A stretch of 32,152 bases of DNA from Chloroflexota bacterium (GCA_022562335.1 JADFPM010000003.1:1-32152), one strand, 5' to 3'. Positions 1 through 10,090 are shown, counted from the first letter of the stretch. Notes: generated by a model not told the origin, from the letters alone. A program made the numbers and translations.

Positions 1-2
1 TC

Positions 3-422
3 AATGGAGAGTTCCGCGATCCCCGTTTGACAGGTCCGGCAGGTGAATCCGTGCAACCCCTGGATGAAGGGCAGATCGAAAGGGGCCGCGCCGTCTACCA
101 GGCCAACTGTGCCCAGTGCCACGGAGCAAACGCCGAGGGACAGGCTTCCTGGCTCCAGCGGAACCTTGACGGGACGTTGAAGGCGCCAGCTCACGACGTC
201 ACCGGTCACACCTGGCACCACAGCGATGGCCTTCTCTTCCGTATTGTTCGGGATGGGGGCATGGTCTACGAGACGACAGGGTTCAAAAGCGGCATGCCAG
301 GTTTCGGTGACCGGCTCAACTCCGAAGAGATTCGGGCGGTCATCACTTATTTGAAGAGCCTGTGGGGACCGGAAGAAAGGTCTTTCCAGAAGGAGGGAAG
401 CCTGCGGGACCCTTTCCCATAG
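3..422 (+). CDS. c-type cytochrome (mono-heme), 5'-truncated by window edge
   Basis: CAQCH heme motif, downstream GMPGF candidate Met ligand, 'EEIRAVITYLKSLWG' cytochrome c C-terminal helix. Frame stays open upstream of the listed TTG start to the window edge (NGEFRDPRLTGPAG...), so the gene begins outside the window. Confidence 0.85.
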   Translation, partial: NGEFRDPRLTGPAGESVQPLDEGQIERGRAVYQANCAQCHGANAEGQASWLQRNLDGTLKAPAHDVTGHTWHHSDGLLFRIVRDGGMVYETTGFKSGMPGFGDRLNSEEIRAVITYLKSLWGPEERSFQKEGSLRDPFP

Positions 423-548
423 ACGACGACATTTTATGAGCGCCGCCGGCGAAACGATCGAGCCAGGTAAAAACGAATTGGTTGAAAAGAGACTGGGCTG
501 GTGCGTTTGAGAGGCGCCTTTGTTGGCGTCGGCGTTACCAGAGTCAGT

Positions 549-782
549 CTAACCGGCCGCCACGCAGGTGATGGTGCGGACCACCCCGTGAATCCTTTGC
601 ACCATCCCCGTGACCAGGTCGGCGACTGCGCCCATGTCGGCCGCCTCTATCAGGGTGATCACGTCGAATGGACCGGTGATGACGTCGCAAGAGACCACGC
701 CCTCCAAGGCGCGCAGTTCCCCCACCACGTTTTTCACGCTCCCTACTTGAGTCTCGATCAGTATAAAAGCCCTGGTTGTCAT
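549..782 (-). CDS. stand-alone Lrp/AsnC ligand-binding (RAM) domain protein
   Basis: 77 aa; 'AFILIETQVGSVKNVVGELRALEGVVSCDVITGPFDVITLIEA' matches the AsnC_trans_reg pattern without an HTH; GGAGG SD upstream of the ATG. Confidence 0.85.
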   Translation of the reverse strand: MTTRAFILIETQVGSVKNVVGELRALEGVVSCDVITGPFDVITLIEAADMGAVADLVTGMVQRIHGVVRTITCVAAG

Positions 783-874
783 AGGGTGACGCCTCCGTTA
801 TTCGGCCGGCGCGGCTTTGTCTTGGCTCTTTTGGAAGGGGATGGCCGCAAGGACTCCACCTATCCCCAATATCG

Positions 875-1261
875 TTAGCTGGGGATGCAAGCGGTGGAGG
901 TGATCTCCACCAGGTTGTCCGGCGCGCCAAAATTGACGATTATGGCCGTCCTGGCGGGACGGTCGGTGGTGAAATACTCGCCGTAAACCTCGTTGAATCC
1001 CGGAAGGTCCTCCGCATTGGAAACATAGCACGTGTTGGTCATCACATTGTCCAGGCTGGTTCCGGCGGCCTCCAGAATAAGTTTGATCCGGTCCAGGGTA
1101 TAACGCGTTTGCTCTTTTATGTCCTTGCCCACTTCTCCGGTCTCGGGATGCCTTCCGGTGCATCCCTGGACGAAAACCAGATTGCCAAACCTGGTGGCCT
1201 GGGAAAGCAGTCCCCGGCCAGGGGCAAGAGCGTCGGACGTGATGATCTCTTTGTTCGGCAT
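875..1261 (-). CDS. RidA/YjgF/Rid family protein
   Basis: 'GNLVFVQGCTGRHPETGEVGKDIKEQTRYTLDRIKLILEAAGTSLDNVMTNTCYVSN...RPARTAIIVNFGAPDNLVEITSTACIP' Rid family. Start chosen at the ATG at 1261 (MPNKEII) preceded by AGGAG, rather than the ORF start at 1282. Confidence 0.9.
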   Translation of the reverse strand: MPNKEIITSDALAPGRGLLSQATRFGNLVFVQGCTGRHPETGEVGKDIKEQTRYTLDRIKLILEAAGTSLDNVMTNTCYVSNAEDLPGFNEVYGEYFTTDRPARTAIIVNFGAPDNLVEITSTACIPS

Positions 1262-1363
1262 GTCAAAACTCCTGGTTTGCAAGCGTGGCCTGTGGGGAGG
1301 GTTTGAACCAAGCCCAACGCATAAATCCCATCGCGAGGTGTCTCGCCGGGGCTTGGGTGTCCC

Positions 1364-1391
1364 ATTATAGTTGGAGTGGAAGAGGTGTCAA
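1364..1391 (-). promoter_or_regulatory. sigma70-type promoter for ridA-asnC (TTGACA-N16-TATAAT)
   Basis: On the minus strand: TTGACA (1391-1386), 16 bp spacer, TATAAT (1369-1364). Both hexamers match consensus exactly. Confidence 0.7.
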
Positions 1392-1473
1392 ATCAGATCA
1401 TGTTGCGTAAAAGCCGCTGGTGACGCTAAAATGGCCCAAGGAGCTGAGCGCAATCCAGGCTAGACTCCACCCT

Positions 1474-1504
1474 TTGACATCCCGTTGAATATTCCGCCTA
1501 AAAT
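1474..1504 (+). promoter_or_regulatory. candidate promoter upstream of EF-G-like gene
   Basis: TTGACA (1474-1479), 19 bp spacer, TAAAAT (1499-1504). Spacer is long, so tentative. Confidence 0.35.
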
Positions 1505-1588
1505 TTTTGGCGGGGATATTCCGTCCGGAAAGGCGACGCAGATCGGCCGGCGCGCTGGCTTTGACTTGTAAGCGGAGGGTAAAGTTCA

Positions 1589-3640
1589 ATGCCCAATATC
1601 GACGTTAAGAACCTGAGAAATGTGGCGTTGTTGTCTCACAGCGGCGTGGGTAAGACCAGCTTGGCCGAGGCCATGCTTTACAATGCCAAAGCAACCACCC
1701 GCATTGGACGGATCGAAGACGGAAACACGGTATCCGACTACGAGCCCGAAGAGGCAAAGCGGCGCTCTAGCATCCAGACCACACTGGTTGCCTGCATCAC
1801 CGGCGACAGCAAGGTCAATTTTCTAGATACCCCCGGTTACGAAGACTTCCTGGGAGAGGTTTCCAGCGCCCTGAGGGTGGTGGAAAGCGCCGTGATCCTG
1901 GTGGCTGCCCCTTCTGGAGTGGACGTTGGCACCGAGCGCTCGTGGGATATGGCCCGCGCCGCCGACCTGCCGCGCATGTTCTTGGTCAACAAAATGGACC
2001 GGGAAAACGCCAGCTTTTCCAGATGCGTCGCCGATATCCAGGGCACCTTTGGCAGCCAGTGCGTGCCCTTTCAACTCCCGATTGGTGAGGCCCAAGAATT
2101 CACCGGGGTGATCAGCGTGGTCCACCCGCCGGCCGATGTGCCGCCCCAGATGGCAGATGAATTGGAAGCGGCGCGGGAACGCCTCATCGAGGCTGCCGCC
2201 GAATGCGACGACGCGCTGGCCGACAGATACCTGGAAGGCGAGACGCTGACCGACGAAGAAATTCTCAGCTCCGTGCGCAAAGGCGTGGCCAGCGGCGATC
2301 TGGTTCCCATCATCGCCAGTTCGGCCACCGCTAATCTCGGGGTGGAAGAGTTCTTGGAAGCGGTCCTGGAGTTCCTTCCTTCGCCGGCCGACGCCAACAA
2401 CGCGGAGATGACCGATTCTGGTACCGGGGAGCGGGTGGAATTCGATCCCGACCCATCGGGTCCTCTGGGGGCCTTGGTTTTCAAAACCACCGCCGACCCC
2501 TTTGTTGGGAAGCTGTCCATATTCCGGGTGTACCGGGGCACCATCAAGAGCAACTCCGAGGTCTGGAACTCGAATCGGGAACAGTCTGAACGTATCGGCC
2601 AACTCTATTTGCCCAGAGGCAAAAGCCAGGAGAACGTGACCGAGGTGACCGCTGGCGACATCGGAGCCATTGGAAAGCTCTCGTCGACTATCACCGGGGA
2701 CACTCTGTGCGTGCGGGATAAACCCGTCGCATTCCCTCCAATAGAATTCCCCAGCGGCTATTACAGCGTCGCCGTCTCCCCGGCCACCAAGGCCGACCTG
2801 GACAAGATGTCAACGTCATTGAGCCGCATCACCGAGGAGGACCCCAGCCTGCGGTTCTCCAGGGACGCGGGCACCGGCGAAAGTATATTGACCGGACTGG
2901 GAGAAGCGCAGATAGATGTGGCCCTGGACCGCATCCGGCGTAAATTCGGCGCCGACCTCAAGTCCAAGCTGCCCCGGGTGGCATACCGGGAAACCATCAC
3001 TCAGGTGACTAAAAGCGAGTACCGCCACAAAAAGCAGTCGGGAGGCCATGGCCAGTACGGCCACGTCCTGCTCCGGCTGGAGCCCAGGGAAAGGGACCAA
3101 GGGTTTGTATTCGGATCAGAGGTCACCGGCGGCTCCGTGCCCAAGGAATATATCCCTTCCGTGGAAAAGGGAGTCACCAAGGCCATGGATGAAGGCGTAT
3201 TGGCCGGTTTTCCAATAGTCGACATAAAAGCCGTTCTATATGACGGCAGCTACCACGACGTGGATTCCTCGGGAATGTCATTTGAGATCGCCAGCGGCCA
3301 GGCGTTGCGAGCCGGACTCGCCGACGCGGGGCCCATCCTTTTGGAACCCGTCATGAAGCTCAGCATCACCACGCCCGACGGATACACCGGCGAGGTGATG
3401 AGCGACCTCAACACCAAGCGCAGCCGCATCCTGGGTATGACACCGGGAGACAGCAGCACCTTGATCGAGGCGGAAGTGCCGTTGTCCGAGGTGCAAAGAT
3501 ATGCCCAGGACCTTCGCTCGGTGACCCAGGGACGGGGCACTTACACCCTGGAGTTTGATCATTACGACCCCGTCCCCGCGAACCTGGAACCGAAGGTCAT
3601 CGAGGAGGCCAAGCGGGCCAAGGAAGAGGAAAAAGTTTAA
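1589..3640 (+). CDS. EF-G-like translational GTPase (FusA2/EF-G2-type)
   Basis: P-loop SHSGVGKTSL, DTPGYEDF, NKMD, and EF-G domain IV/V motifs (GGHGQYGHV, ILLEPVMKLSITTPDGYTGEVMSDLNTKRSRILGM). SD GGAGGG upstream of the ATG. Confidence 0.92.
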   Translation: MPNIDVKNLRNVALLSHSGVGKTSLAEAMLYNAKATTRIGRIEDGNTVSDYEPEEAKRRSSIQTTLVACITGDSKVNFLDTPGYEDFLGEVSSALRVVESAVILVAAPSGVDVGTERSWDMARAADLPRMFLVNKMDRENASFSRCVADIQGTFGSQCVPFQLPIGEAQEFTGVISVVHPPADVPPQMADELEAARERLIEAAAECDDALADRYLEGETLTDEEILSSVRKGVASGDLVPIIASSATANLGVEEFLEAVLEFLPSPADANNAEMTDSGTGERVEFDPDPSGPLGALVFKTTADPFVGKLSIFRVYRGTIKSNSEVWNSNREQSERIGQLYLPRGKSQENVTEVTAGDIGAIGKLSSTITGDTLCVRDKPVAFPPIEFPSGYYSVAVSPATKADLDKMSTSLSRITEEDPSLRFSRDAGTGESILTGLGEAQIDVALDRIRRKFGADLKSKLPRVAYRETITQVTKSEYRHKKQSGGHGQYGHVLLRLEPRERDQGFVFGSEVTGGSVPKEYIPSVEKGVTKAMDEGVLAGFPIVDIKAVLYDGSYHDVDSSGMSFEIASGQALRAGLADAGPILLEPVMKLSITTPDGYTGEVMSDLNTKRSRILGMTPGDSSTLIEAEVPLSEVQRYAQDLRSVTQGRGTYTLEFDHYDPVPANLEPKVIEEAKRAKEEEKV

Positions 3641-3672
3641 GACCCGGTCAGTACACGCAACTTCGAAGGTAA

Positions 3673-3714
3673 AAAAGTAAAGAGGGGCCGTGGATTCGGC
3701 CCCTCTTTACTTTT
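3673..3714. terminator. bidirectional intrinsic terminator between convergent genes
   Basis: Perfect 18-bp inverted repeat AAAAGTAAAGAGGGGCCG-TGGATT-CGGCCCCTCTTTACTTTT between genes ending at 3640 (+) and 3736 (-). Confidence 0.88.
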
Positions 3715-3735
3715 GGCCGCTGGAGCGGCCCGCAC

Positions 3736-5427
<1,692 letters not shown>

Positions 5428-5540
5428 GACCCGCTGGTTTCAAAGCCATACCGAAAGACATTATACGGCGTAAGGAAAAAGGGAGTTGGACCCGGCGGTT
5501 CGCCAAGATCCGAGGAGGTTGAGGCCCCAACAACTGTCAT

Positions 5541-5580
5541 TTCGAGCCAGCCCTTCCGTGGAAGGGCGAAACGTCCGAGG
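5541..5580. repeat. intergenic palindromic repeat-like element
   Basis: TTCGAGCCA-[GCCCTTCC GT GGAAGGGC]-GAAACGTCCGAGG; perfect 8-bp stem, possible relative of the elements at 10.0 and 16.5 kb. Confidence 0.4.
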
Positions 5581-5705
5581 AGGCGGCTCCCACCGGCTCT
5601 AGTCGTTCTAGGTAGTTAATCCTGATCTAGGCCGAAGGGTTCAGGATCACATGATTGAGGGATTAAGTGGTGGCCTTCCCGGCAAGTTGGAGATTGGACA
5701 GGCCC

Positions 5706-5740
5706 GACCGCCGACGGCTGACGGCTGACCGCTGACCGCT
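5706..5740. repeat. 7-bp tandem repeat (5 units, GACSGCY)
   Basis: GACCGCC GACGGCT GACGGCT GACCGCT GACCGCT, downstream of the tyrS stop. Confidence 0.85.
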
Positions 5741-5767
5741 ACCAGGGGTCCCTGGTTGAAACCAGGT

Positions 5768-7012
5768 CTAGGCTTGGCCGTCCAGCAAGCGCACAAAGCG
5801 GCGCCGGCCCACTTTCAAAACGTCGCGGCCGCTTCTGGCCAGTCCCGGCAGGGGATGGTCCCGGTCCAAGCTCTGTGCCTCTCCGGTGGACTCCGGAATC
5901 AATTGCACCGCCCCCTGGTTGATCAAGCGTTTGGCTTCGGCGGCGCTGGAGGCAAGACCTGCGTCGACTATCAGGTTGCTCAACCTCTTGCCCGAATCCT
6001 GGAAATATCCGGGATGCGGCGGGCTGAAGTCTGGGATATCATCGGGCAGGTCCCGCCGCTGCACCACCCGCTCAAAGTTCTGACGGGCCCCGTCGGCCGC
6101 CGCAGGGTCGTGGAATTGGGACGTGATTTCCCATGCCAGCCGCTTTTTGGGCTCCATGGGGTTGACGTTATTCTCTGCCAGGTCATTGCTCAATTCCTCT
6201 AATTCCGCATCGGGCAGGTCGGTGAGGTACTCGAAGTAGGGGACTATCAGGTTGTCGGGCAGAGACATGAGCTTGCCGTACATGTCATTGGGCGGCTCTT
6301 CCACCGCCACGTAGTTGCCCAGGCTTTTGCTCATCTTCTGCACGCCGTCGGTACCCGGCAGGATGGGCATGAGGAAGCATTGCTGGGGTTTTTGGCCCAT
6401 CATCTCTTGCAGTTGGCGTCCCACCAGCAGGTTGAACATCTGGTCGGTGCCGCCAAACTCCACGTCAGCCTCAATCATCACCGAGTCGTAAGCCTGAAGC
6501 ATCGGGTACAGCAGCTCGGTGATGGCGATGGGCCGGTGCTCTTTGAACCGATTGGCGAAGTCGTCTCTTTCCAGGAACTGGGCCACCGTGAACCGGCTGG
6601 TCAGGCTTAACACGTCAGCCAAGGTGAACTTGCCAAACCATTCGCTCTGCCAAACCACCTGGGTCCGGTCTTTATCCACCACCTTGAAAAACTGCCGCAG
6701 GTAGGACTCGGCGTTGGCGATGACCTCTTCATGGGTCAACTGGGGCCGGGTGGCCGATTGCCCGCTGGGGTCGCCTATCTGGGCGGTCCAATCCCCGACG
6801 ATGAGGATCACCTGGTGACCCAACTCTTGTAATTGGTGCAATTTCCGAAGCCCCACCACGTGTCCCAAGTGTATATCGGGGCGGCTGGGGTCGAAGCCCA
6901 TCTTCAACCGCAAGGGATCCCCGGTTTCCAACAGGCGCACAAACTCCTGGAGGGAGATGATCTCTTTCACGCCGCGGCGGGTGATGGACTGGATGGTCTC
7001 TGGGCTAAGCAA
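5768..7012 (-). CDS. tyrS: tyrosyl-tRNA synthetase
   Basis: HLGH signature (DIHLGHVVGLRKLHQLQELGH), KMSKS, TDQMFN and C-terminal S4-like domain. Confidence 0.95.
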   Translation of the reverse strand: MLSPETIQSITRRGVKEIISLQEFVRLLETGDPLRLKMGFDPSRPDIHLGHVVGLRKLHQLQELGHQVILIVGDWTAQIGDPSGQSATRPQLTHEEVIANAESYLRQFFKVVDKDRTQVVWQSEWFGKFTLADVLSLTSRFTVAQFLERDDFANRFKEHRPIAITELLYPMLQAYDSVMIEADVEFGGTDQMFNLLVGRQLQEMMGQKPQQCFLMPILPGTDGVQKMSKSLGNYVAVEEPPNDMYGKLMSLPDNLIVPYFEYLTDLPDAELEELSNDLAENNVNPMEPKKRLAWEITSQFHDPAAADGARQNFERVVQRRDLPDDIPDFSPPHPGYFQDSGKRLSNLIVDAGLASSAAEAKRLINQGAVQLIPESTGEAQSLDRDHPLPGLARSGRDVLKVGRRRFVRLLDGQA

Positions 7013-7943
7013 TGGCCGCTCCCTGGTCCCGGGCCAGGGTCAACCTGGCCTGGGCCACGTCCCGGTCCATCTGGACCACCAGTTCGTCGACGCCCGAGAA
7101 TTTTTGCTGGTCTCTGATCTTGTCGACGAATTCCACTCCGATCTCTTTGTCGTACAGGTCGCCGTCGAAATCCAGCACGTGCACCTCCACCAAACGGTCC
7201 GAGAGGCCGAAGGTGGGACGGATACCGATGCTGGTGGCTGAAGGATGCCGCTCCCCGTCGATCACCGCCCAGGTGGCGTAGATGCCGTCGCCGGGCAGGA
7301 GCGATTCACCGGGTAAAGCAAGATTGGCGGTGGGAAAGCCCATCTCCCGGCCGCGCCGGTCGCCGGAGACCACCTTCCCTTTGATAGAGAAGTTGCGGCC
7401 CAAAAACCTGTTGCAGGTGGCCAGATCGCCCTGGCTCACGGCCTGCCGGATGCTGCGGCTCTTGATGGCCTGGCCGTTCATGGCAAAAGGCGCCACCGCT
7501 TCAACCCAAAACCCCAATTCCTTTCCCCGCTTGGTCAAGAATTCCAGATTGCCTTCCCGGTCGCGGCCCAGCGCGGAGTCGGGTCCCAAAATCAGACCTT
7601 TCATCGACAATGAGTCCACCAGCAACGAGGTGAAATCGGCGGCGCTCACCAGGGCCATTTCTGGAGTAAACTCTAGGGAGATGACCAATCCCACGCCCAA
7701 ATCCCGCAAAAGCCGGTCTTTCTCTTCGGGCGTGGTGATGGTCTTGACCACTATTTCCGGGCGGAGCACCGTGATGGGGTGGTTGGAGAAGGTAAGGACG
7801 GTGGGGATATACTTGGTGCCGGCCGCCTCGACCAGGCGGCCTATGAGGTGGCGGTGTCCTTGGTGGACGCCATCGAAGACACCTACGGTAACGGCGGTCT
7901 CCCGGTCCGGGGCGACCATGGCCAGTCGCTGGCGAAAGCTCAT
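7005..7943 (-). CDS. ribF: bifunctional riboflavin kinase/FAD synthetase
   Basis: TVGVFDGVHQGHRHLI, RSIRQAVSQGDLATCNRFLGRNFSIKGKVVSGDRRGREMGFPTANL, IGIRPTFG. Overlaps tyrS by 8 nt. Confidence 0.95.
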   Translation of the reverse strand: MSFRQRLAMVAPDRETAVTVGVFDGVHQGHRHLIGRLVEAAGTKYIPTVLTFSNHPITVLRPEIVVKTITTPEEKDRLLRDLGVGLVISLEFTPEMALVSAADFTSLLVDSLSMKGLILGPDSALGRDREGNLEFLTKRGKELGFWVEAVAPFAMNGQAIKSRSIRQAVSQGDLATCNRFLGRNFSIKGKVVSGDRRGREMGFPTANLALPGESLLPGDGIYATWAVIDGERHPSATSIGIRPTFGLSDRLVEVHVLDFDGDLYDKEIGVEFVDKIRDQQKFSGVDELVVQMDRDVAQARLTLARDQGAAIA

Positions 7944-8075
7944 CGCACCTGTGTCCCGTTTAGCACTCTGATTTCCGGCCCGCGAATGGGGCCTGCTAAA
8001 GGGCCGGTTCCGACCCTGACGAAGCTAAAATCCGCAGCTAAACCGCGATTCGACGTGTTGGGCCGAGCGTGTCGG

Positions 8076-8104
8076 ATGTTAGCATAGCCAGCTTGGAGCG
8101 TCAA
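8076..8104 (-). promoter_or_regulatory. candidate promoter for ribF-tyrS
   Basis: Minus strand TTGACG (8104-8099), 17 bp spacer, TAACAT (8081-8076). Confidence 0.4.
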
Positions 8105-8182
8105 TCGAGATCGGCATCCAGAAGCCTCTAAAATGATCAAAACCGACCAACCGGTTGCTAGAAAATAAATATGGACATTATG

Positions 8183-8188
8183 TATAAT
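8183..8188 (+). promoter_or_regulatory. -10 box for rsmD-coaD transcript
   Basis: TATAAT in AT-rich ATTATGTATAATTTTG; no good -35 at 16-18 bp. Confidence 0.4.
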
Positions 8189-8237
8189 TTTGCCTTGTTA
8201 CACTTATTGTGTAATCGCCGGTGGGTGTAGTAGAACC

Positions 8238-8792
8238 GTGCGTGTAGTAGGAGGCAAGGCCAAGGGCCGGCGTCTGCGGGGTACCATTTCCCCGGGGGCC
8301 AGGCCTACCACCGGGCGGGTCAGGGCGGCGATCTTCAACATCATTCGCCCAGAGTTGTTCGAGGGCGGCCGGGTCTTAGACCTATACGCCGGGTCGGGAA
8401 GCCTGGGGATAGAATCCCTAAGCCGGGGCGCCGCCTGGGCCGATTTTGTAGAACAGAACCGGCGCCAGTGCGAAGTCATCCGGGGGAATCTGCTAAATGC
8501 CGGTTTCGACACCCAAGCCAGGGTCCATTGCGCCGAAGTGGAGAAATACCTGACGGCGTTGACCGGGCCTTACCGGTTGGTGCTGATGGACCCTCCCTAC
8601 AAGTTCTTGGAACTGGGAGATTTTCTGGAATCCCTGGCGGGGGTAGATGGGTTGGTGGAAGATGACGGGACGGTGGTGGTGGGGCATTCCAGACACCTGG
8701 AACTCCAGTCAGATTACGGCTCTCTGCACTTGTTTTCCCACCGCCGCTATGGTGACAACGTGGTGGAATTTTTCCGCAAAGGTGTTAGTTGA
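8238..8792 (+). CDS. rsmD: 16S rRNA (guanine966-N2)-methyltransferase RsmD
   Basis: VRVVGGKAKGRRLRG, ARPTTGRVRAAIFNII, VLDLYAGSGSLGIESLSRGA, LMDPPYK. Start moved from 8190 to GTG 8238 because the TATAAT at 8183-8188 would put transcription initiation at or after the listed start and the family N-terminus begins at RVVGGKAKG. Confidence 0.9.
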   Translation: MRVVGGKAKGRRLRGTISPGARPTTGRVRAAIFNIIRPELFEGGRVLDLYAGSGSLGIESLSRGAAWADFVEQNRRQCEVIRGNLLNAGFDTQARVHCAEVEKYLTALTGPYRLVLMDPPYKFLELGDFLESLAGVDGLVEDDGTVVVGHSRHLELQSDYGSLHLFSHRRYGDNVVEFFRKGVS

Positions 8793-9268
8793 TGGTGACC
8801 GCCCTTTACCCAGGATCATTCGACCCGGTCACTATGGGTCATGTGGACATCACTACCCGGGCCGCGGCCCTATTCGACAAGGTCATAGTCGCCGTCTACG
8901 CGACTCCGTCAAAGTCCCTTTTGTTCGATGCCGATGAACGGGTCCAACTTTATAAAGATGCAGTCCCAAATGTGCCAAACGTTGAAGTCATCAAGTTTGA
9001 AGGACTGGTGGTCCGGCTGGCTCAAGACCTGAATGTCGAGGTCATCGTCCGGGGTCTGCGCAGTGGATCGGATTTTGAATATGAATTTGACATGGCTTTC
9101 ATGAACCGGAGGCTTGCACCGGGAATAGATATGGCTTTCTTTATGACCTCGCAAGAGCACATGTTCATTAGTTCAAGCTTGCTCAAAGAGGTCGCCCGGC
9201 TGGGCGGAGATGTCACCGGCATGGTGCCTCCCCACGTGGCCGAAGCGGTATACAACAAATTTGGGTAG
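8789..9268 (+). CDS. coaD: pantetheine-phosphate adenylyltransferase
   Basis: ALYPGSFDPVTMGHVDI, VIVRGLRSGSDFEYEFDMAFMNR, SSSLLKEVARLGGD. Confidence 0.96.
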   Translation: MMVTALYPGSFDPVTMGHVDITTRAAALFDKVIVAVYATPSKSLLFDADERVQLYKDAVPNVPNVEVIKFEGLVVRLAQDLNVEVIVRGLRSGSDFEYEFDMAFMNRRLAPGIDMAFFMTSQEHMFISSSLLKEVARLGGDVTGMVPPHVAEAVYNKFG

Positions 9269-9282
9269 CCGGCCCCTGTACT

Positions 9283-9840
9283 TTGATTGGGACTTTGACA
9301 GGGAATGAGCCGGGAAGAGGGGGAATCATCGATATCATAAACGTCATAGACCGACTGGAGACCTTGATCACCACCAGCAAAACCGTTCCGGTGAGCGGCA
9401 ATATCATCTTGGATAAGAAAAAGGCCATGGAATTGGTGGACCAGATGCGCCTGTCCATACCCCAAGAGGTGAAGGCGGCGGAAGAGGTGCTGGCCGAGAA
9501 AGACCAGATTGTCAATCAGGCCATGCTGGAAGCCCGCCGGACCAAATCCAACGCCGAGCAGGAATACCATCAGCGCATGGACCAGAACGATCTGGTCCTT
9601 TCCGCCGAAGCGCGGGCCCAGGAAACCCTGCGGGACGCCGAGCAGCGGGCCACGCGAATGCTAACCCAATCCGAGGCCGAATCTTCCTCCCGCCGCTCCG
9701 ACGCCGACGCCTACGCCCTGCGCAGTCTGAGGACTCTGGAGCAGGAGATAACCGCCATCGCGGGGTCCATCCGCAAGGGCATCGACCTGCTGGCGGGCCA
9801 GACCACCAGTAGGTTGGTTGCCCAGGAAGCTGAAGATTAA
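9283..9840 (+). CDS. coiled-coil DivIVA/SepIVA-like protein
   Basis: 'IIDIINVIDRLETLITTSKTVPVSGNIILDKKKAMELVDQMRLSIPQEVKAAEEVLAEKD' followed by a long Ala/Glu/Arg-rich coiled coil; resembles the SepIVA-type family. Start codon uncertain. Confidence 0.7.
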   Translation: MIGTLTGNEPGRGGIIDIINVIDRLETLITTSKTVPVSGNIILDKKKAMELVDQMRLSIPQEVKAAEEVLAEKDQIVNQAMLEARRTKSNAEQEYHQRMDQNDLVLSAEARAQETLRDAEQRATRMLTQSEAESSSRRSDADAYALRSLRTLEQEITAIAGSIRKGIDLLAGQTTSRLVAQEAED

Positions 9841-9858
9841 CAGGAAGCTGAAGATTAA
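9823..9858 (+). repeat. perfect 18-bp tandem duplication including the stop codon
   Basis: CAGGAAGCTGAAGATTAA x2, in frame. Confidence 0.95.
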
Positions 9859-9910
9859 ATAGACGCCACGGGATTTCGGCTGTCCACCGTTTGCGGTGTG
9901 GTCAATGACC

Positions 9911-9938
9911 GCTCATCCTGAACTTGTCGAAGGACGGG
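9911..9938. repeat. dispersed repeat A (copy 1)
   Basis: GCTCATCCTGAACTTGTCGAAGGACGGG; reverse-complement match to 16424-16452. Confidence 0.65.
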
Positions 9939-9999
9939 CATCGTAGACGGCCGTCGCCATGGGTTGATCATACCCGGGTCCCAAAGCCGTGGTCCGGCA

Positions 10000-10044
10000 A
10001 GCCTGTCCTGATCCGCCTGAGGCGGGTGAAGGGCTCCCCACGAG
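10000..10044 (+). repeat. hairpin-core dispersed repeat B (copy 1)
   Basis: AGCCTGTCCTGAT-[CCGCC TGA GGCGG]-GTGAAGGGCTCCCCACGAG; arms match the inverted copy at 16471-16517. Confidence 0.75.
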
Positions 10045-10090
10045 CGGGGGTGGCTTGTGGCTCGCTATTTTCTGGCCGCTGACGGTTTGG

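Noticed and set aside
501-930. ORFs 501..878 (+) and 544..930 (-)
   Set aside because: Overlap the AsnC-like gene in the wrong frame or strand; low-complexity translations.
1262-1360. tRNA or known riboswitch in the ridA leader (has GGTTCAAACC-like and CGATGGG segments)
   Set aside because: Could not build a cloverleaf, and the segments do not fit the fluoride or glycine riboswitch consensus as I know it; kept only as an unassigned structured leader.
1823-2602. Long antisense ORF (259 aa) opposite the EF-G-like gene
   Set aside because: Shadow ORF from GC-rich codon structure; no recognisable family, and the opposite strand is clearly coding.
5706-5740. CRISPR-like array
   Set aside because: Contiguous 7-bp units without spacers; a simple tandem repeat.
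7005-8189. T-box leader for tyrS
   Set aside because: tyrS overlaps ribF by 8 nt and has no leader; no T-box consensus seen upstream of ribF.
9840-10090. ORF or small RNA gene in the coaD/Lon intergenic region
   Set aside because: ORFs 9913..10116 (-) and 9989..10675 (+) are explained by repeats A/B and by antisense to the Lon-like gene.
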